DNA of 64,000 nucleotides. Origin: Rhodospirillales bacterium (GTDB taxonomy: Bacteria > Pseudomonadota > Alphaproteobacteria > JAJFIK01). Each line of letters begins with the position of its first letter. Within the stretch, counting starts at the first letter, position 1. The position numbers were made by a program, and so were the translations under genes. The stretch covers positions 19,126 to 83,125 of the forward strand of contig JAJFIK010000087.1 of NCBI GenBank assembly GCA_021775005.1. Direction: 5' to 3'. The notes below the pieces were generated by a model. The model saw only the letters and a list, made by a program, of their open reading frames with translations, searched no databases and was not told the origin of the DNA. Of this stretch, positions 1-9,216 are shown one piece after another.

Positions 1-258
1 GAAATAGGTCTTGCCGCCGTCAACGATCACCTCGCGCAACAGGCCCGCATCGGTGAATTGGTGCAGGGTATTGTAGACGGTGGCCAGGGAGACTTTGATG
101 CCTGCGCCTTGCGCTTCGGCGTGGAGCACTTCGGCGGTCAAATGCCGGTCGCCATGTTCAAACAGCATCTTGCACAAGGCCAGCCGCTGCCGTGTGGGGC
201 GAAGCTCTACGCCGCGAAGACGGTTCAAGGCATCGGCAAAAGGGCGTTCACTCGACAT
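1..258 (-). CDS. irr: Iron response regulator Irr, Fur family (partial, C-terminus off window)
   Basis: This is the first 86 residues of a Fur-superfamily DNA-binding protein; the rest lies beyond the left edge. The reverse-strand product begins MSSERPFADALNRLRG and continues with LRPTRQRLALCKMLF and VSLATVYNTLHQFTDAGLL, the winged-helix recognition segment typical of alphaproteobacterial Irr, followed by VDGGKTYF. Irr is a haem-responsive regulator of iron homeostasis in these bacteria. The position divergent from fabA is a conserved alphaproteobacterial arrangement and supports Irr over Fur or Zur. The ATG at 258 is the first Met in a frame that matches the family start. The C-terminal metal/haem region cannot be assessed. 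Confidence 0.88.
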   Translation of the reverse strand, partial: MSSERPFADALNRLRGVELRPTRQRLALCKMLFEHGDRHLTAEVLHAEAQGAGIKVSLATVYNTLHQFTDAGLLREVIVDGGKTYF

Positions 259-315
259 TGGACTACTCACCCGTCTTGGCGCAATTGCCTTAGGAGAATC
301 AACAGTTAAGGGCTC

Positions 316-350
316 ACATTCGAATGAATGTAATCTAGGACCCTAAGATT
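316..350. promoter_or_regulatory. Two inverted repeats between irr and fabA (candidate operator)
   Basis: The divergent irr/fabA intergenic region (259-511) contains ACATTC-GAAT-GAATGT at 316-331, with perfect 6-bp arms. Immediately after it, at 332-350, lies an imperfect repeat with arms AATCTAGG and CCTAAGATT. Fur-superfamily regulators bind AT-rich dyads of this size, so autoregulation by Irr is possible. I do not see a textbook Irr or Fur box, and the assignment is inference. The remainder of the gap shows no other feature I can support. Confidence 0.35.
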
Positions 351-511
351 GACTTTGGGGCGTAAAAGTCAAGGGCAGCGCTGCTTCGTTTTATCCAAAG
401 CCCTAGCCCTGGCCCCAGAGAATGCCCTACAATCCTGCCGATTCTTGACTATTTTGACCCCCGGGACAGTTTGTCAGTTCGGCTCGGGGGACATTCCCAA
501 AAAGGCGACCA

Positions 512-1018
512 ATGGAAGACCGCAAGGCGAGCTATAGCTACGACGACATCATTGCCCACGGGCATGGGCAACTATTCGGCGAGAAATTTGCCCGCCTGCC
601 CTTGCCGCCCATGCTGATGTTCGACCGCATCACCAAAATTTCTGCTGACGGCGGCGACCATGGCAAAGGCCACATCGAAGCGGAATATGACATCAACCCC
701 GAGCTTTGGTTCTTTGGCTGCCATTTCGAAGGTGACCCGGTGATGCCCGGCTGTTTGGGTCTTGATGCCATGTGGCAGCTCACCGGGTTTTTTCTCGGCT
801 GGCTCGGCAATGAAGGCAAAGGCCGCGCCATCGGTGTGGGCGAAGTAAAATTCACCAACATGGTGCTGCCCACGGCCAAGAAGGTGACCTATCATCTTCA
901 TATGACCCGGGTGATTACGCGCCGCCTTATTGTGGCCAAAGCAGATGGCATCGTGAAGGTTGATGGAGAATTGGCGTTTGAGGCCAAAGACCTGATGGTC
1001 GGTTTGTTCTCGGACTAG
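512..1018 (+). CDS. fabA: 3-hydroxydecanoyl-ACP dehydratase/isomerase FabA
   Basis: FabA dehydrates 3-hydroxyacyl-ACP and isomerises trans-2- to cis-3-decenoyl-ACP, the branch point to unsaturated fatty acids in the cytosolic type II pathway. At 168 aa it matches the usual length of about 170. The single hot-dog domain carries the catalytic His71 (in [13 protein letters not shown]) and Asp85 (in CLGLDAMWQ), equivalent to E. coli His70 and Asp84. It is the first gene of the fabA-fabB-fabI cluster; fabB starts 42 bases downstream, which suggests co-transcription. Its divergent neighbour is irr. Confidence 0.97.
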   Translation: MEDRKASYSYDDIIAHGHGQLFGEKFARLPLPPMLMFDRITKISADGGDHGKGHIEAEYDINPELWFFGCHFEGDPVMPGCLGLDAMWQLTGFFLGWLGNEGKGRAIGVGEVKFTNMVLPTAKKVTYHLHMTRVITRRLIVAKADGIVKVDGELAFEAKDLMVGLFSD

Positions 1019-1060
1019 CCCCGTGCATTAACTGACCAATTAATTTCCGAGGAGAAGCCC

Positions 1061-2272
1061 ATGAAGCGTGTTGTTGTAACTGGCATGGGAGTCGTTAGCA
1101 GCATCGGCAACAATGTTGATGAGGTGACCGCATCCCTGAAAGCAGGCACGTCAGGCATTGTCGCTTCGCCGACTTATAAGGAACTTGGGTTCCGCAGCCA
1201 TGTGGAAGGCGCGATTAAGCTTGATATCGAAGAGGTGCTTGATCGCAAAACGCGGCGCTTCATGGGGGATGGGGCGGCTTATACCTACATCGCCATGGGG
1301 CAAGCCATCACCGATGCGGGCCTTAGCGAAGATATTGTCAAGCATGAGCGCACGGGATTGATTGTGGGTTCGGGCGGGGCGTCAACCAAAGCCATCGTGC
1401 GCGCGGCAGGCATTACAAAGGAAAAGGGGCCCAAGCGCATTGGGCCCACGGAAGTTCCCAAAGCCATGTCGAGCACATGCTCCGCTGTGCTTTCCACTGA
1501 GTACGGTATTCGCGGTTGGAATTACTCCATCAGCTCTGCCTGTGCCACGTCCGCCCATTGCATTGGCAACGCGGCGGAGGTTATTCAAATGGGCAAGCAA
1601 GACGTGATGTTTGCTGGCGGCGGGGAAGAACTCGACTGGACTCTATCGTGCCTTTTCGATGCCATGGGCGCTATGTCTTCAAAGTACAATGACACCCCCA
1701 GCGTTGCCTCGCGCACTTACGATGCGGATCGCGATGGCTTCGTAATTTCAGGCGGCGGCGGCATTGTGGTTCTTGAGGAGCTGGAACATGCCAAGGCCCG
1801 TGGCGCAAAAATCTATGCGGAATTGACCGGCTATGGCGTGGCGTCTGACGGCTCCAGCATGGTGGCCCCGTCCGGCGAGGGCGCGGCCCGCTGCATGCGC
1901 ATGGCGCTGGCAACCACACGAGCGCCGGTCGATTACATTAACCCCCACGGCACATCTACGCCGGTGGGCGACATCCGCGAGATCGAAGCCATTCGCGAGG
2001 TCTTTGGCACTGACGGCCCGCCGATCTCATCGACCAAGTCCCTTACTGGGCACGCGCAAGGGGCGGCCGGCGCGCAAGAAGCGATCTATTCGCTGATCAT
2101 GATGCAAAACGGGTTCATTGCAGAAAGCGCGCATATCGAGACTATTGATCCAGACATGGCGGACATGCCCATTGCCCGCGAAAGGCGTGACGGCTTGACC
2201 ATTAACTCGGTTTTGTCGAACAGCTTTGGCTTTGGCGGCACCAATGCCACGCTTGTATTTGAACGGCTTTGA
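1061..2272 (+). CDS. fabB: 3-oxoacyl-ACP synthase I (KAS I) FabB
   Basis: FabB condenses malonyl-ACP with cis-3-decenoyl-ACP and other acyl-ACPs, pulling the FabA product into unsaturated fatty acid synthesis. The 403-aa thiolase-fold protein has the Cys-His-His triad: Cys161 in [11 protein letters not shown], His296 in [11 protein letters not shown] and His331 in [10 protein letters not shown], followed by the C-terminal [19 protein letters not shown]-like ribosome binding site precedes the ATG. It sits between fabA and fabI, the standard alphaproteobacterial trio. Confidence 0.97.
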   Translation: MKRVVVTGMGVVSSIGNNVDEVTASLKAGTSGIVASPTYKELGFRSHVEGAIKLDIEEVLDRKTRRFMGDGAAYTYIAMGQAITDAGLSEDIVKHERTGLIVGSGGASTKAIVRAAGITKEKGPKRIGPTEVPKAMSSTCSAVLSTEYGIRGWNYSISSACATSAHCIGNAAEVIQMGKQDVMFAGGGEELDWTLSCLFDAMGAMSSKYNDTPSVASRTYDADRDGFVISGGGGIVVLEELEHAKARGAKIYAELTGYGVASDGSSMVAPSGEGAARCMRMALATTRAPVDYINPHGTSTPVGDIREIEAIREVFGTDGPPISSTKSLTGHAQGAAGAQEAIYSLIMMQNGFIAESAHIETIDPDMADMPIARERRDGLTINSVLSNSFGFGGTNATLVFERL

Positions 2273-2283
2273 AGGCAGCGGAC

Positions 2284-3096
2284 ATGACCAATGAAATTTA
2301 TTCCGGCCAACTGATGAAGGGCCGCCGCGGCCTCATCATGGGGGTCGCCAACGACCATTCCATCGCCTGGGGCATTGCCAAGATGCTCAACGTGCATGGT
2401 GCAGAGCTGGCATTTACCTATCAAGGTGAAGCCCTGGAAAAGCGCGTACGCCCCTTGGCCGAAAGCATTGGCGCCAATCTCATATTGCCATGCGACGTGA
2501 CAGATGATGCCTCATTGGATGCGGTATTTGCCAAACTTAAAGACGAATGGGGCTCGATGGATTTCATTGTCCATTCCATCGGTTTTTCCAGCCGCGATGA
2601 ATTGCAGGGCCGATTTAGTGACACCAGCCGCGAAAACTTCAAAAACTCTCTGGATATTTCCGCCTACAGCTTCATCGACACCACACGCCGCGCGGCGGCG
2701 CTGATGCCAAACGGCGGTGCTGCCATAACTTTGACATTTGAAGGGGCGACCCGCGTTGTCCCCAATTACAATGTCATGGGCGTTGCCAAAGCGGCCCTTG
2801 AAGCCGCGACGCGCTACCTCGCTGCTGATCTGGGCCGCGACAACATCCGCGTGAATGCATTGTCGGCAGGGCCCATGCGCACACTCGCCGGGGCCGCCAT
2901 CGGCAGCGCTCGCGCCATGTTCAAATGGACCGCGACCCATTCGCCGTTGCAGCGCAATGTCGCCATGGAAGAGGTGGCGGGGTCAGCGCTTTACTTGCTC
3001 TCCGATCTTTCCGGCGCGGTCACCGGCGAAGTCCACTTTGTTGATTCGGGATATCACCTCACCAGCATCCCCCGCATGGAAGACCTAGAAGGCTAA
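2284..3096 (+). CDS. fabI: Enoyl-ACP reductase (NADH) FabI
   Basis: FabI reduces trans-2-enoyl-ACP with NADH in the last step of each elongation cycle. The SDR-type Rossmann motif is GVANDHSIAWGIA, and the active-site segment PNYNVMGVAKAALEA contains the Tyr-(X)6-Lys of the FabI family. From ATG 2284 the protein is 270 aa. An in-frame TTG at 2269 overlaps the fabB stop, but AAGG at 2272-2275 fits the ATG better. The gene is tightly coupled to fabB. Its stop codon overlaps the stop codon of the convergent small secreted-protein gene, and the last residues (SIPRMEDLEG) have a decayed copy about 690 bases downstream. Confidence 0.97.
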   Translation: MTNEIYSGQLMKGRRGLIMGVANDHSIAWGIAKMLNVHGAELAFTYQGEALEKRVRPLAESIGANLILPCDVTDDASLDAVFAKLKDEWGSMDFIVHSIGFSSRDELQGRFSDTSRENFKNSLDISAYSFIDTTRRAAALMPNGGAAITLTFEGATRVVPNYNVMGVAKAALEAATRYLAADLGRDNIRVNALSAGPMRTLAGAAIGSARAMFKWTATHSPLQRNVAMEEVAGSALYLLSDLSGAVTGEVHFVDSGYHLTSIPRMEDLEG

Positions 3097-3656
3097 CCCT
3101 CACAAGGAACTTTAAACGCATCAATGCGCAAGGACGGAACCTCAGTGCCGTCTTCTTCCACAGTGCCGTCGACGCGCGCCCAATGGGTGTCATCGATGAT
3201 TTCAAAATATATGAATCGTTCGGTTTCCGGCTCAGGGTGAACTTGCCACATGCGCAAGACACCATCCTCGCCCATAGCCGCTCCCAGTAGGCGGTTGTCA
3301 GCGCCGCCAGCAGTTTGTTGCCAGGTCATGTTCCAACGCTCGTTCTCAGCATCATAGATGCGAACATTGACTCCGAGATTGGGCGGGATGTCCTCTGCAA
3401 AGGTGACGCCAAACCACTCATCGATCATTGCCCGCCCCTCAAGACCCCAGCGCCCGTTCCACGCAGCTTCAAGATAGCCCGTTGAAAAGGCCTCCCCTTG
3501 CCAGCGCCGCACTTCAACGCGGTGGTTCCCAGCTAGAAAATCAAACTGCTGAAGCTCGGCAGGGGCATCTGGATGCGGCGTGCCGAAGTCACATGAGTTT
3601 GGTGTGCCGGGATTGGCGCTGATCACACCAAGCAAAACCATAAGTGTTGAAAACAT
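3093..3656 (-). CDS. Secreted protein of unknown function, tandem copy 1
   Basis: Predicted exported protein of 187 aa from ATG 3656, preferred over an in-frame GTG at 3662 because GAGGGG lies 8 bases upstream of the ATG. A hydrophobic signal segment (MFSTLMVLLGVISA) precedes a mature region starting CDFGTPHPDAP. Shared landmarks with the next two genes are FLAGNHRVE, WGLEG, DEWFG, GVNVRIYD, WNMTWQQT and FEIIDDTHWAR. All three begin with a Cys in CDFG and end PCEG or PCED, so a disulfide tying the ends together is plausible. The W-rich, beta-strand-like pattern suggests a lipocalin/calycin-type barrel, but that is inference. I do not recognise the family or its function. Confidence 0.8.
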   Translation of the reverse strand: MFSTLMVLLGVISANPGTPNSCDFGTPHPDAPAELQQFDFLAGNHRVEVRRWQGEAFSTGYLEAAWNGRWGLEGRAMIDEWFGVTFAEDIPPNLGVNVRIYDAENERWNMTWQQTAGGADNRLLGAAMGEDGVLRMWQVHPEPETERFIYFEIIDDTHWARVDGTVEEDGTEVPSLRIDAFKVPCEG

Positions 3657-3735
3657 TGTCACGTCCCCTCGTCTTTGTTCCTAAAGCCAAGCACAGCAAA
3701 CCACGCGGTGCCGAGTCGCTATCGCGTTGCCAACC

Positions 3736-3783
3736 GTCTATTGCCTGAGCAGCATGCCGCGCATGAAAGACACTGCAGGCTAG
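3736..3783 (+). pseudogene. Vestigial fabI 3' end
   Basis: Reading the plus strand from 3736 gives V-Y-C-L-S-S-M-P-R-M-K-D-T-A-G-stop. The true fabI end reads G-Y-H-L-T-S-I-P-R-M-E-D-L-E-G-stop: 8 of the last 14 residues are identical and several others conservative. The stop overlaps the stop of the convergent copy 2 exactly as the real fabI stop overlaps copy 1, and the following bases (TCCTCGCAAGG versus CCCTCACAAGG) also match. This is a fragment left by the duplication that made the tandem gene family. Confidence 0.75.
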
Positions 3784-4340
3784 TCCTCGCAAGGGATCTC
3801 ATACGCATCGATGCGTAGCCGCGGCACGGTCGTGCCGTCTTCCAATATTGTGTGATCAAAACGAACCCAGTGGCCGTCATCAATGACTTCAAAGAAGAGG
3901 CTCTTTGGCTCGGGCCCATCTGGATAGACGCGCCACATATGCAGGTATCCGTCGTCGCGCATCTCTGCCTGCAGCACCTGGCTTTCTGAATTTTGCGTTT
4001 GCTGCCAAACCATATTCCAGCGGCCGGTTTCTTCGTCATAGACGCGAACGTTCACGCCCAGATTTTGAGGAATGTCAGGTGAAAACACGACGCCGTGCCA
4101 TTCATCGACAATTGCCATGCCGTCAAGGCCCCAGCGCCCATGCCACTCCGCCTCAAAATATTCCTCGGACCAACCGTCTTCAGTCCAAACGTGTGCCTCG
4201 ACGCGGTGATTGCCGACCATAAAGGCGAACTGCTCAATTTCAGCAGGAGCATCCGGATTTGGTGCGCCAAAATCACATGAGTTTAGAGTGCCGGAATTGG
4301 CGCTGATGATGCCCATCAAGATGACTAGTGCCGAAACCAT
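3780..4340 (-). CDS. Secreted protein of unknown function, tandem copy 2
   Basis: Paralogue of the flanking genes, 186 aa, with the same plan: a signal segment (MVSALVILMGIISA), CDFGAPNPDAP at the mature start, FMVGNHRVE, WGLDG, DEWHG, GVNVRVYD, WNMVWQQT, FEVIDDGHWVR and a terminal PCED. The ATG is preceded by GGAGATCAAT. The gene lies head-to-tail with copies 1 and 3, separated from copy 1 by the vestigial fabI tail. Divergence between copies is substantial, so the duplication is not recent. Function unknown. Confidence 0.8.
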   Translation of the reverse strand: MVSALVILMGIISANSGTLNSCDFGAPNPDAPAEIEQFAFMVGNHRVEAHVWTEDGWSEEYFEAEWHGRWGLDGMAIVDEWHGVVFSPDIPQNLGVNVRVYDEETGRWNMVWQQTQNSESQVLQAEMRDDGYLHMWRVYPDGPEPKSLFFEVIDDGHWVRFDHTILEDGTTVPRLRIDAYEIPCED

Positions 4341-4446
4341 ATTGATCTCCTACTTTTTTATGACCAGTGGGCCGTCGCCGTATGGGAAAGCATCCCGCAA
4401 ATTGAGCCCGACGCATTCTGGCGCGCCACTGGTGCGATTGAAAATG

Positions 4447-5004
4447 CTATCCTTCGCACGGCACCTGAAAGGCATCACGACGGAATCGGTTCTGGTGGGT
4501 GCCGTCTTCGAGAACCAGTCCTTCAAACCGAGCCCAATGAGTATCGTCATAAATTTCGAAGTAAATGAAGCTCTCGAATGTTGCCTCAGGATAGACCTGC
4601 CAAAGCCGCATCACCCCGTCATCACCTTGGCGCGCTTCGAGCGCGACGGTTGCGCCGGATGTCGACTGCCAGGAAATATTCCAGAGATTTGTTTCTGGAT
4701 CATATGCCCGAACATTAACCCCGTGTACCGGAGGGATGTCGGGACCAAACTGTTCTCCAAACCACTCATCAATAATGACCGCTCCACCGAGCCCCCAGCG
4801 AGCATTCCACTCAGCTTCAAGATACCCCTCGCTAAAAGCTTCGCCTTGCCAAATGCGCGATTCGATCCGGTAATTCCCGACCATAAAGGCGAATTGCTGC
4901 AGTCCGTCTGGCGCGTCGGGATGCGGCGTGCCGAAGTCGCAAACCCCGGCAGCAGCAGCTGGTGAGCCGATCACGCCTGCTAGTAGAGCCAATACTTTCC
5001 ACAT
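4447..5004 (-). CDS. Secreted protein of unknown function, tandem copy 3
   Basis: Third paralogue, 185 aa, with the most typical signal peptide of the three (MWKVLALLAGVIGSPAAAAG, Ala-rich cleavage region) before CDFGTPHPDAP. Shared motifs are FMVGNYRIE, WGLGG, DEWFG, GVNVRAYD, WNISWQST, FEIYDDTHWAR and terminal PCEG. A G-rich run precedes the ATG. It is the promoter-proximal copy and lies just downstream of the pnp terminator. No fabI remnant is visible between copies 2 and 3. Function unknown. Confidence 0.8.
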   Translation of the reverse strand: MWKVLALLAGVIGSPAAAAGVCDFGTPHPDAPDGLQQFAFMVGNYRIESRIWQGEAFSEGYLEAEWNARWGLGGAVIIDEWFGEQFGPDIPPVHGVNVRAYDPETNLWNISWQSTSGATVALEARQGDDGVMRLWQVYPEATFESFIYFEIYDDTHWARFEGLVLEDGTHQNRFRRDAFQVPCEG

Positions 5005-5102
5005 AACACCCCCCCCAAAATATTTTCAGCCAAGAAGACGACATCACAATGCCAGGTGATCGCCAAATCGCGTTCTCGTTACCCGCCTTGTTGCAGCGCC
5101 AT

Positions 5103-5135
5103 AAAAAACGGGCGCGAAGGATGTCCCTCGCGCCC
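5103..5135 (-). terminator. Rho-independent terminator of pnp
   Basis: On the minus strand, 8-bp perfect arms (GGGCGCGA / TCGCGCCC, at 5110-5117 and 5128-5135) enclose a 10-base loop and are followed by six U (5108-5103). It lies about 28 bases past the pnp stop and ends the long leftward transcript. Confidence 0.88.
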
Positions 5136-5162
5136 GCCGATATGCAATTGAACCTTTGAGGC

Positions 5163-7304
5163 TTACTCAGCCGGTTCAGACTCTTTCGCTTCCAGATCTG
5201 CGCCGGTTTCCTGATCCACAACTTTCATGCTGAGACGCACTTTGCCGCGATCATCAAAACCAAGGAGCTTCACCCAAACCTTGTCGCCTTCTTTGACAAC
5301 GTCGGAGGTTTGCGCGACCCGTTGCGCTGCCAATTGGCTGATGTGCACGAGGCCATCTTTCGGACCAAAGAAGTTCACAAACGCACCGAAGTCGACAACT
5401 TTCACAACCGTGCCTTCATAGATCACGCCCTCTTCCGGCTCTGCCGTCAGCGAATGGATCCACTTACGCGCGGCCTCAATGCTGGCGAGATCAGGCGAAG
5501 CAAGCTTGATGGTACCATCATCGCTCACATCAACCTTGGCGCCGGTTTCAGCAACAATCTCACGAATGACCTTGCCGCCGGTGCCGATGACGTCGCGGAT
5601 TTTGTCCACGGGAATTGTCATCACTTCGATGCGCGGTGCATAAGCGCCGAGCTCATCGCGGCCACCGGTGAGGGCCTTGGCCATCTCACCAAGAATGTGC
5701 TCACGCCCGCCCTTGGCTTGGTCGAGGGCGATCTCCATGATCTCCCGCGTGATGCCGGTGATCTTGATGTCCATCTGAAGCGAGGTAATACCTTCTGATG
5801 TACCGGCCACTTTGAAATCCATGTCGCCCAGGTGATCTTCATCACCCAAGATGTCTGAAAGAACGGCGAAGCGTTCGCCTTCTTTGATCAGGCCCATGGC
5901 AATGCCGGCTACCGGGCGCTTCAAAGGAACGCCTGCGTCCATCATGGACAAGGAACCACCGCAAACCGTCGCCATAGAGGACGAGCCGTTTGATTCAGTG
6001 ATCTCTGACACGATGCGGATGGTGTAAGGGAATTCCATCGGACCAGGCATCACCGCCCGGAGCGCGCGCCAAGCGAGCTTGCCGTGACCGGTTTCCCGGC
6101 GACTGGTAAAGCCGGTGCGTCCGGTCTCACCAACGGAATATGGTGGGAAGTTATAATGCAGCAGGAAGGTTTCTTTGTAGGTCCCCTCCAACGCGTCGAT
6201 GAACTGCTCGTCGTCCCCGGTCCCCAGCGTGGTGACCACGATGGATTGGGTTTCGCCGCGCGTGAACAACGCCGCGCCGTGGGCCCGAGGCAGAATTCCC
6301 ACTTGGCATTCGATCGGGCGCACCGTCTTGGTGTCACGACCGTCAATCCGCGTGCCGGTATCAAGAATATCGTTACGCACGATATTGCTTTCCAGCTGCT
6401 TGAACACTGTGCCAAGAATCTTGCCGTCGACTTTGCCTTCGTTGTCACCATCTTCGGTGGCGCCGAGCGCTTCCGTGACTTTGGCTCTTGCTTCGCTAAG
6501 GGCAGCAGAGCGGACAGCTTTTTCTTTGTTGCCATAAGCGGCGCGAACGTCCGCCTCAATGACAGCTGCGACTTTTTCGTACTCAGCGGAATAATCCGGC
6601 GAGACAAAGTCCCATGATGGCTTGGCGCATTCGCTAGCCATTTCCTTGATCATATCGATCACAGGCTGCATTTGTTCGTGGCCATACATAACCGCGCCCA
6701 GCATAACTTCTTCAGAAAGTTCTTCAGCTTCTGATTCAACCATCAGCACGGCATCTTTGGTGCCTGCGACAATCAGATTGAGCTTCGATTCCTGCAGCTC
6801 ATCAATTTGCGGGTTCAGTACATACTCGCCTTCGATAAAGCCAACGCGCGCGCCGCCAATGGGGCCGCTGAACGGCACACCTGAGATGGTCAGGGCCGCA
6901 GAGGCTGCAACCATCGCCAAAATATCCGGATCGTTTTCCAGATCGTGGCTCATCACCGTGGTGATGACTTGCGTTTCGTTCTTGAAGCCCTTTGCGAACA
7001 AGGGGCGGATAGGGCGGTCAATCAAGCGGCAGGTCAGGGTTTCTTTTTCGCCCGGACGCCCTTCGCGTTTGAAGAACCCGCCGGGGATTTTACCCGCAGC
7101 GTAGGTTTTTTCCTGGTAGTTCACGGTCAGCGGGAAGAAGTCCAGGTTCGGCTTGGGCTGTTTATCCGCGACCACGGTGGCCAGCACGACGGTATCGCCA
7201 TAGGTCGCCATAACAGCACCGCCAGCTTGGCGGGCAATACGGCCTGTTTCAAGGGTCAGCGTGCGGCCGCCCCATTCGATAGATTTTTTTGTAATATTGA
7301 ACAT
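5163..7304 (-). CDS. pnp: Polyribonucleotide nucleotidyltransferase (PNPase)
   Basis: PNPase degrades RNA 3' to 5' by phosphorolysis and can also add tails; it is a core RNA-decay enzyme. The 713-aa protein has the usual order: two RNase PH-like domains separated by a helical linker, then a KH domain ([11 protein letters not shown], about residues 555-615), then an S1 domain (about 622-690, [28 protein letters not shown]). The second PH core contains [14 protein letters not shown] and [18 protein letters not shown]. It is the last gene of the block after rpsO. The leader between rpsO and pnp holds a terminator-like hairpin, typical of rpsO-pnp regions. Confidence 0.98.
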   Translation of the reverse strand: MFNITKKSIEWGGRTLTLETGRIARQAGGAVMATYGDTVVLATVVADKQPKPNLDFFPLTVNYQEKTYAAGKIPGGFFKREGRPGEKETLTCRLIDRPIRPLFAKGFKNETQVITTVMSHDLENDPDILAMVAASAALTISGVPFSGPIGGARVGFIEGEYVLNPQIDELQESKLNLIVAGTKDAVLMVESEAEELSEEVMLGAVMYGHEQMQPVIDMIKEMASECAKPSWDFVSPDYSAEYEKVAAVIEADVRAAYGNKEKAVRSAALSEARAKVTEALGATEDGDNEGKVDGKILGTVFKQLESNIVRNDILDTGTRIDGRDTKTVRPIECQVGILPRAHGAALFTRGETQSIVVTTLGTGDDEQFIDALEGTYKETFLLHYNFPPYSVGETGRTGFTSRRETGHGKLAWRALRAVMPGPMEFPYTIRIVSEITESNGSSSMATVCGGSLSMMDAGVPLKRPVAGIAMGLIKEGERFAVLSDILGDEDHLGDMDFKVAGTSEGITSLQMDIKITGITREIMEIALDQAKGGREHILGEMAKALTGGRDELGAYAPRIEVMTIPVDKIRDVIGTGGKVIREIVAETGAKVDVSDDGTIKLASPDLASIEAARKWIHSLTAEPEEGVIYEGTVVKVVDFGAFVNFFGPKDGLVHISQLAAQRVAQTSDVVKEGDKVWVKLLGFDDRGKVRLSMKVVDQETGADLEAKESEPAE

Positions 7305-7423
7305 TTAGCGTTCATTCCTTCGGTCGGTCATCCCGCTTGATCTACCGCACCAGCCCCATGCCGGTTTGGTCGTCCTGTCTTCGGCTCTTTTCGCCGAGCA
7401 GAGTTGGGCGAGTTCATAAATGC

Positions 7424-7443
7424 AAAAACCGGGGAAACCCCGG
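7424..7443 (-). terminator. Hairpin terminator after rpsO
   Basis: On the minus strand, CCGGGG-TTT-CCCCGG (7443-7429) is followed by five U (7428-7424), 15 bases past the rpsO stop. It can end or attenuate transcription before pnp. A second, weaker hairpin lies at about 7379-7400, still in the pnp leader. Confidence 0.82.
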
Positions 7444-7458
7444 CTCTCGCCATCGCGA

Positions 7459-7728
7459 TTAGCGACGCAGTCCAAGTTTTCCAATGAGCGCTTGGTACCG
7501 CTCTTCATCTTTCCGCTTGAGATAATCAAGCAAGCGGCGGCGTTGGGAAACCATCTTCAAAAGTCCACGACGGGAGTGATTGTCTTTCTTGTGGGTCTTG
7601 AAGTGTTCTGTGAGGTTCGAAATGCGCTCGCTGAGGACGGCAACCTGTACTTCCGGGCTGCCGGTATCCCCTTCTTGGCGGGCATTATCTTTTACAACTT
7701 CTGTCTTACGTTCTGGCGTAATCGACAT
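7459..7728 (-). CDS. rpsO: 30S ribosomal protein S15
   Basis: S15 binds the central domain of 16S rRNA early in 30S assembly. The 89-aa protein starts [11 protein letters not shown] and contains the signature [33 protein letters not shown] and RRRLLDYL. The frame stays open upstream, but the start at 7728 gives the exact family length. The first 23 bases overlap the 3' end of truB. It is followed by a terminator hairpin and then pnp. Confidence 0.98.
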   Translation of the reverse strand: MSITPERKTEVVKDNARQEGDTGSPEVQVAVLSERISNLTEHFKTHKKDNHSRRGLLKMVSQRRRLLDYLKRKDEERYQALIGKLGLRR

Positions 7729-8689
7729 CGGGGTTCCCTTCTGGGCTGAAATTAAACACACGTGTGGGCTGAAGCTCGCCTCGCCGGAAATGACAGATCG
7801 CCACTGGGTCCCCTTTGTGGCAACACAGCACGGTCTCATCCACTCCGGCATCGAGAGAAAATTCAACCCCGTCCAGCACCCTAATGGTCCCCGGTTTTGC
7901 CAAAACGGCTTGGCCGTTTCGGAGCCGAGACGCATCTACGCTCGTTATGGCCAACGCCGGGATGTCGTCCAGCGCGGTCTCAACGGGCAGCAGGTGCTGC
8001 GACGCGGGCGGAATATGACCTAACTCCTCCCAGATATCCAGAGGCTTGGCGCAAGTTTCATCAAAGCCCCCTACGGCCAAGCGCCGCAACGCCGAAACAT
8101 GGCCGAAAGTCCCTAATTTCTGCGCTAAATCGCGCACCAGGCTGCGCACATAGGTGCCTTTGCCGCAGCTGATTTCGAAGCTGGCGTGGTCCGCATCAGG
8201 GATATCAATGAGCGCAAACGCGAAAATCTCCACCTCGCGGGACGTCAGCTCCACCACCTCGCCGCTACGGGCAAGATCATAAGCGCGCTCCCCGTTGATC
8301 TTGATGGCAGAGAACTGGGGCGGTACCTGGCTGATGGTGCCGATGAACTGCGGCAGCGCTTCCAGGATCGCCTGACGCGTGGGGCGCACATCCGAGGTCT
8401 CCGTGACATCACCTTCCGCATCGTCGGTGTCACGCGCTTCGCCCCAAAGGGCAGTGAAGCGATACTGCTTTTCTGCATCTACGGTGAAGGGAATGGTTTT
8501 GGTGGCCTCACCAAACGCGATCGGCAAAATACCCGTCGCGAGAGGATCAAGGGTGCCCGCGTGGCCAACCTTCTGGGCATTAAAAAACCGCCGCAGCTTG
8601 CCCACTACTTGTGTCGAGGTCAGCCCTTGGGGTTTGTCCACAATGGCCCAGCCGCTAATGGGCGAGCCCTTTTTGTTGCGCCGTCCCAT
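7706..8689 (-). CDS. truB: tRNA pseudouridine(55) synthase TruB
   Basis: TruB makes pseudouridine 55 in the T-loop of tRNAs. The catalytic Asp48 sits in [12 protein letters not shown]. Other family blocks are [13 protein letters not shown] near the N-terminus, [19 protein letters not shown] and [15 protein letters not shown]. At 327 aa it is full length. The start shares one base with the rbfA stop (TAATG), so translation is probably coupled, and its 3' end runs 23 bases into rpsO, an unusually long overlap. Confidence 0.97.
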   Translation of the reverse strand: MGRRNKKGSPISGWAIVDKPQGLTSTQVVGKLRRFFNAQKVGHAGTLDPLATGILPIAFGEATKTIPFTVDAEKQYRFTALWGEARDTDDAEGDVTETSDVRPTRQAILEALPQFIGTISQVPPQFSAIKINGERAYDLARSGEVVELTSREVEIFAFALIDIPDADHASFEISCGKGTYVRSLVRDLAQKLGTFGHVSALRRLAVGGFDETCAKPLDIWEELGHIPPASQHLLPVETALDDIPALAITSVDASRLRNGQAVLAKPGTIRVLDGVEFSLDAGVDETVLCCHKGDPVAICHFRRGELQPTRVFNFSPEGNPDVDYART

Positions 8690-9117
8690 TACTCTTGATC
8701 TTCGCCGCTAAGCTTTTCGGCGCCCAGATCCCGCGCCACATCTTGTGCCACTTTGTCTGAGCGCAGCAGCGCGTCGATTTTGCTGCCCTCGTCAAACGAG
8801 GTGTCGGCTTCAAACCTGAGGTCCGGTGTGTATTTGGTGGACATGCGATGGCCGACCTCACCGCGCAAATATTTGCGGCAGCGATTAAGGCCCTTGATCA
8901 CTTCGGGGGTATGCGCACCGCCCAGATCCGTCACATAGCAGGTAGCGTGCTTCAGGTCCGGGCTGGCCCGCACTTCAGAGACCGTGATGATACGCCCATC
9001 CAGGTCAGGATCGCGCACTTCACCGCGCGCCAAAACCTCTGCAAGGGCGTGACGAATTAATTCACCCACACGCAATTGGCGCTGGCTGGGGGCTTTGCCC
9101 GATGTTGAACGTGACAT
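8689..9117 (-). CDS. rbfA: 30S ribosome-binding factor RbfA
   Basis: RbfA binds free 30S subunits and helps mature the 16S rRNA 5' end. The 142-aa KH-like protein has the family start [18 protein letters not shown], then [19 protein letters not shown] and [19 protein letters not shown], and an acidic tail. It is coupled to truB by a one-base overlap. In most relatives infB directly precedes it; here a small lipoprotein gene lies between. Confidence 0.96.
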   Translation of the reverse strand: MSRSTSGKAPSQRQLRVGELIRHALAEVLARGEVRDPDLDGRIITVSEVRASPDLKHATCYVTDLGGAHTPEVIKGLNRCRKYLRGEVGHRMSTKYTPDLRFEADTSFDEGSKIDALLRSDKVAQDVARDLGAEKLSGEDQE

Positions 9118-9216
9118 GTCAAACTCACTTCATCGCACGGATGGCACGGCGCTTATCTCACGCACGCCGCTACCCGAGGGCGGGGAATGGGACCCCGCAA
9201 GGTTAGATCGCTTGCG

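Noticed and set aside
316..350. Canonical Irr or Fur box
   Set aside because: The dyads do not fit the published boxes well enough to name them; listed as a candidate operator only.
4210..4965. 251-codon plus-strand frame opposite the tandem secreted genes
   Set aside because: It is antisense to two members of a clear paralogous family with matching signal peptides. The plus-strand product has no family features.
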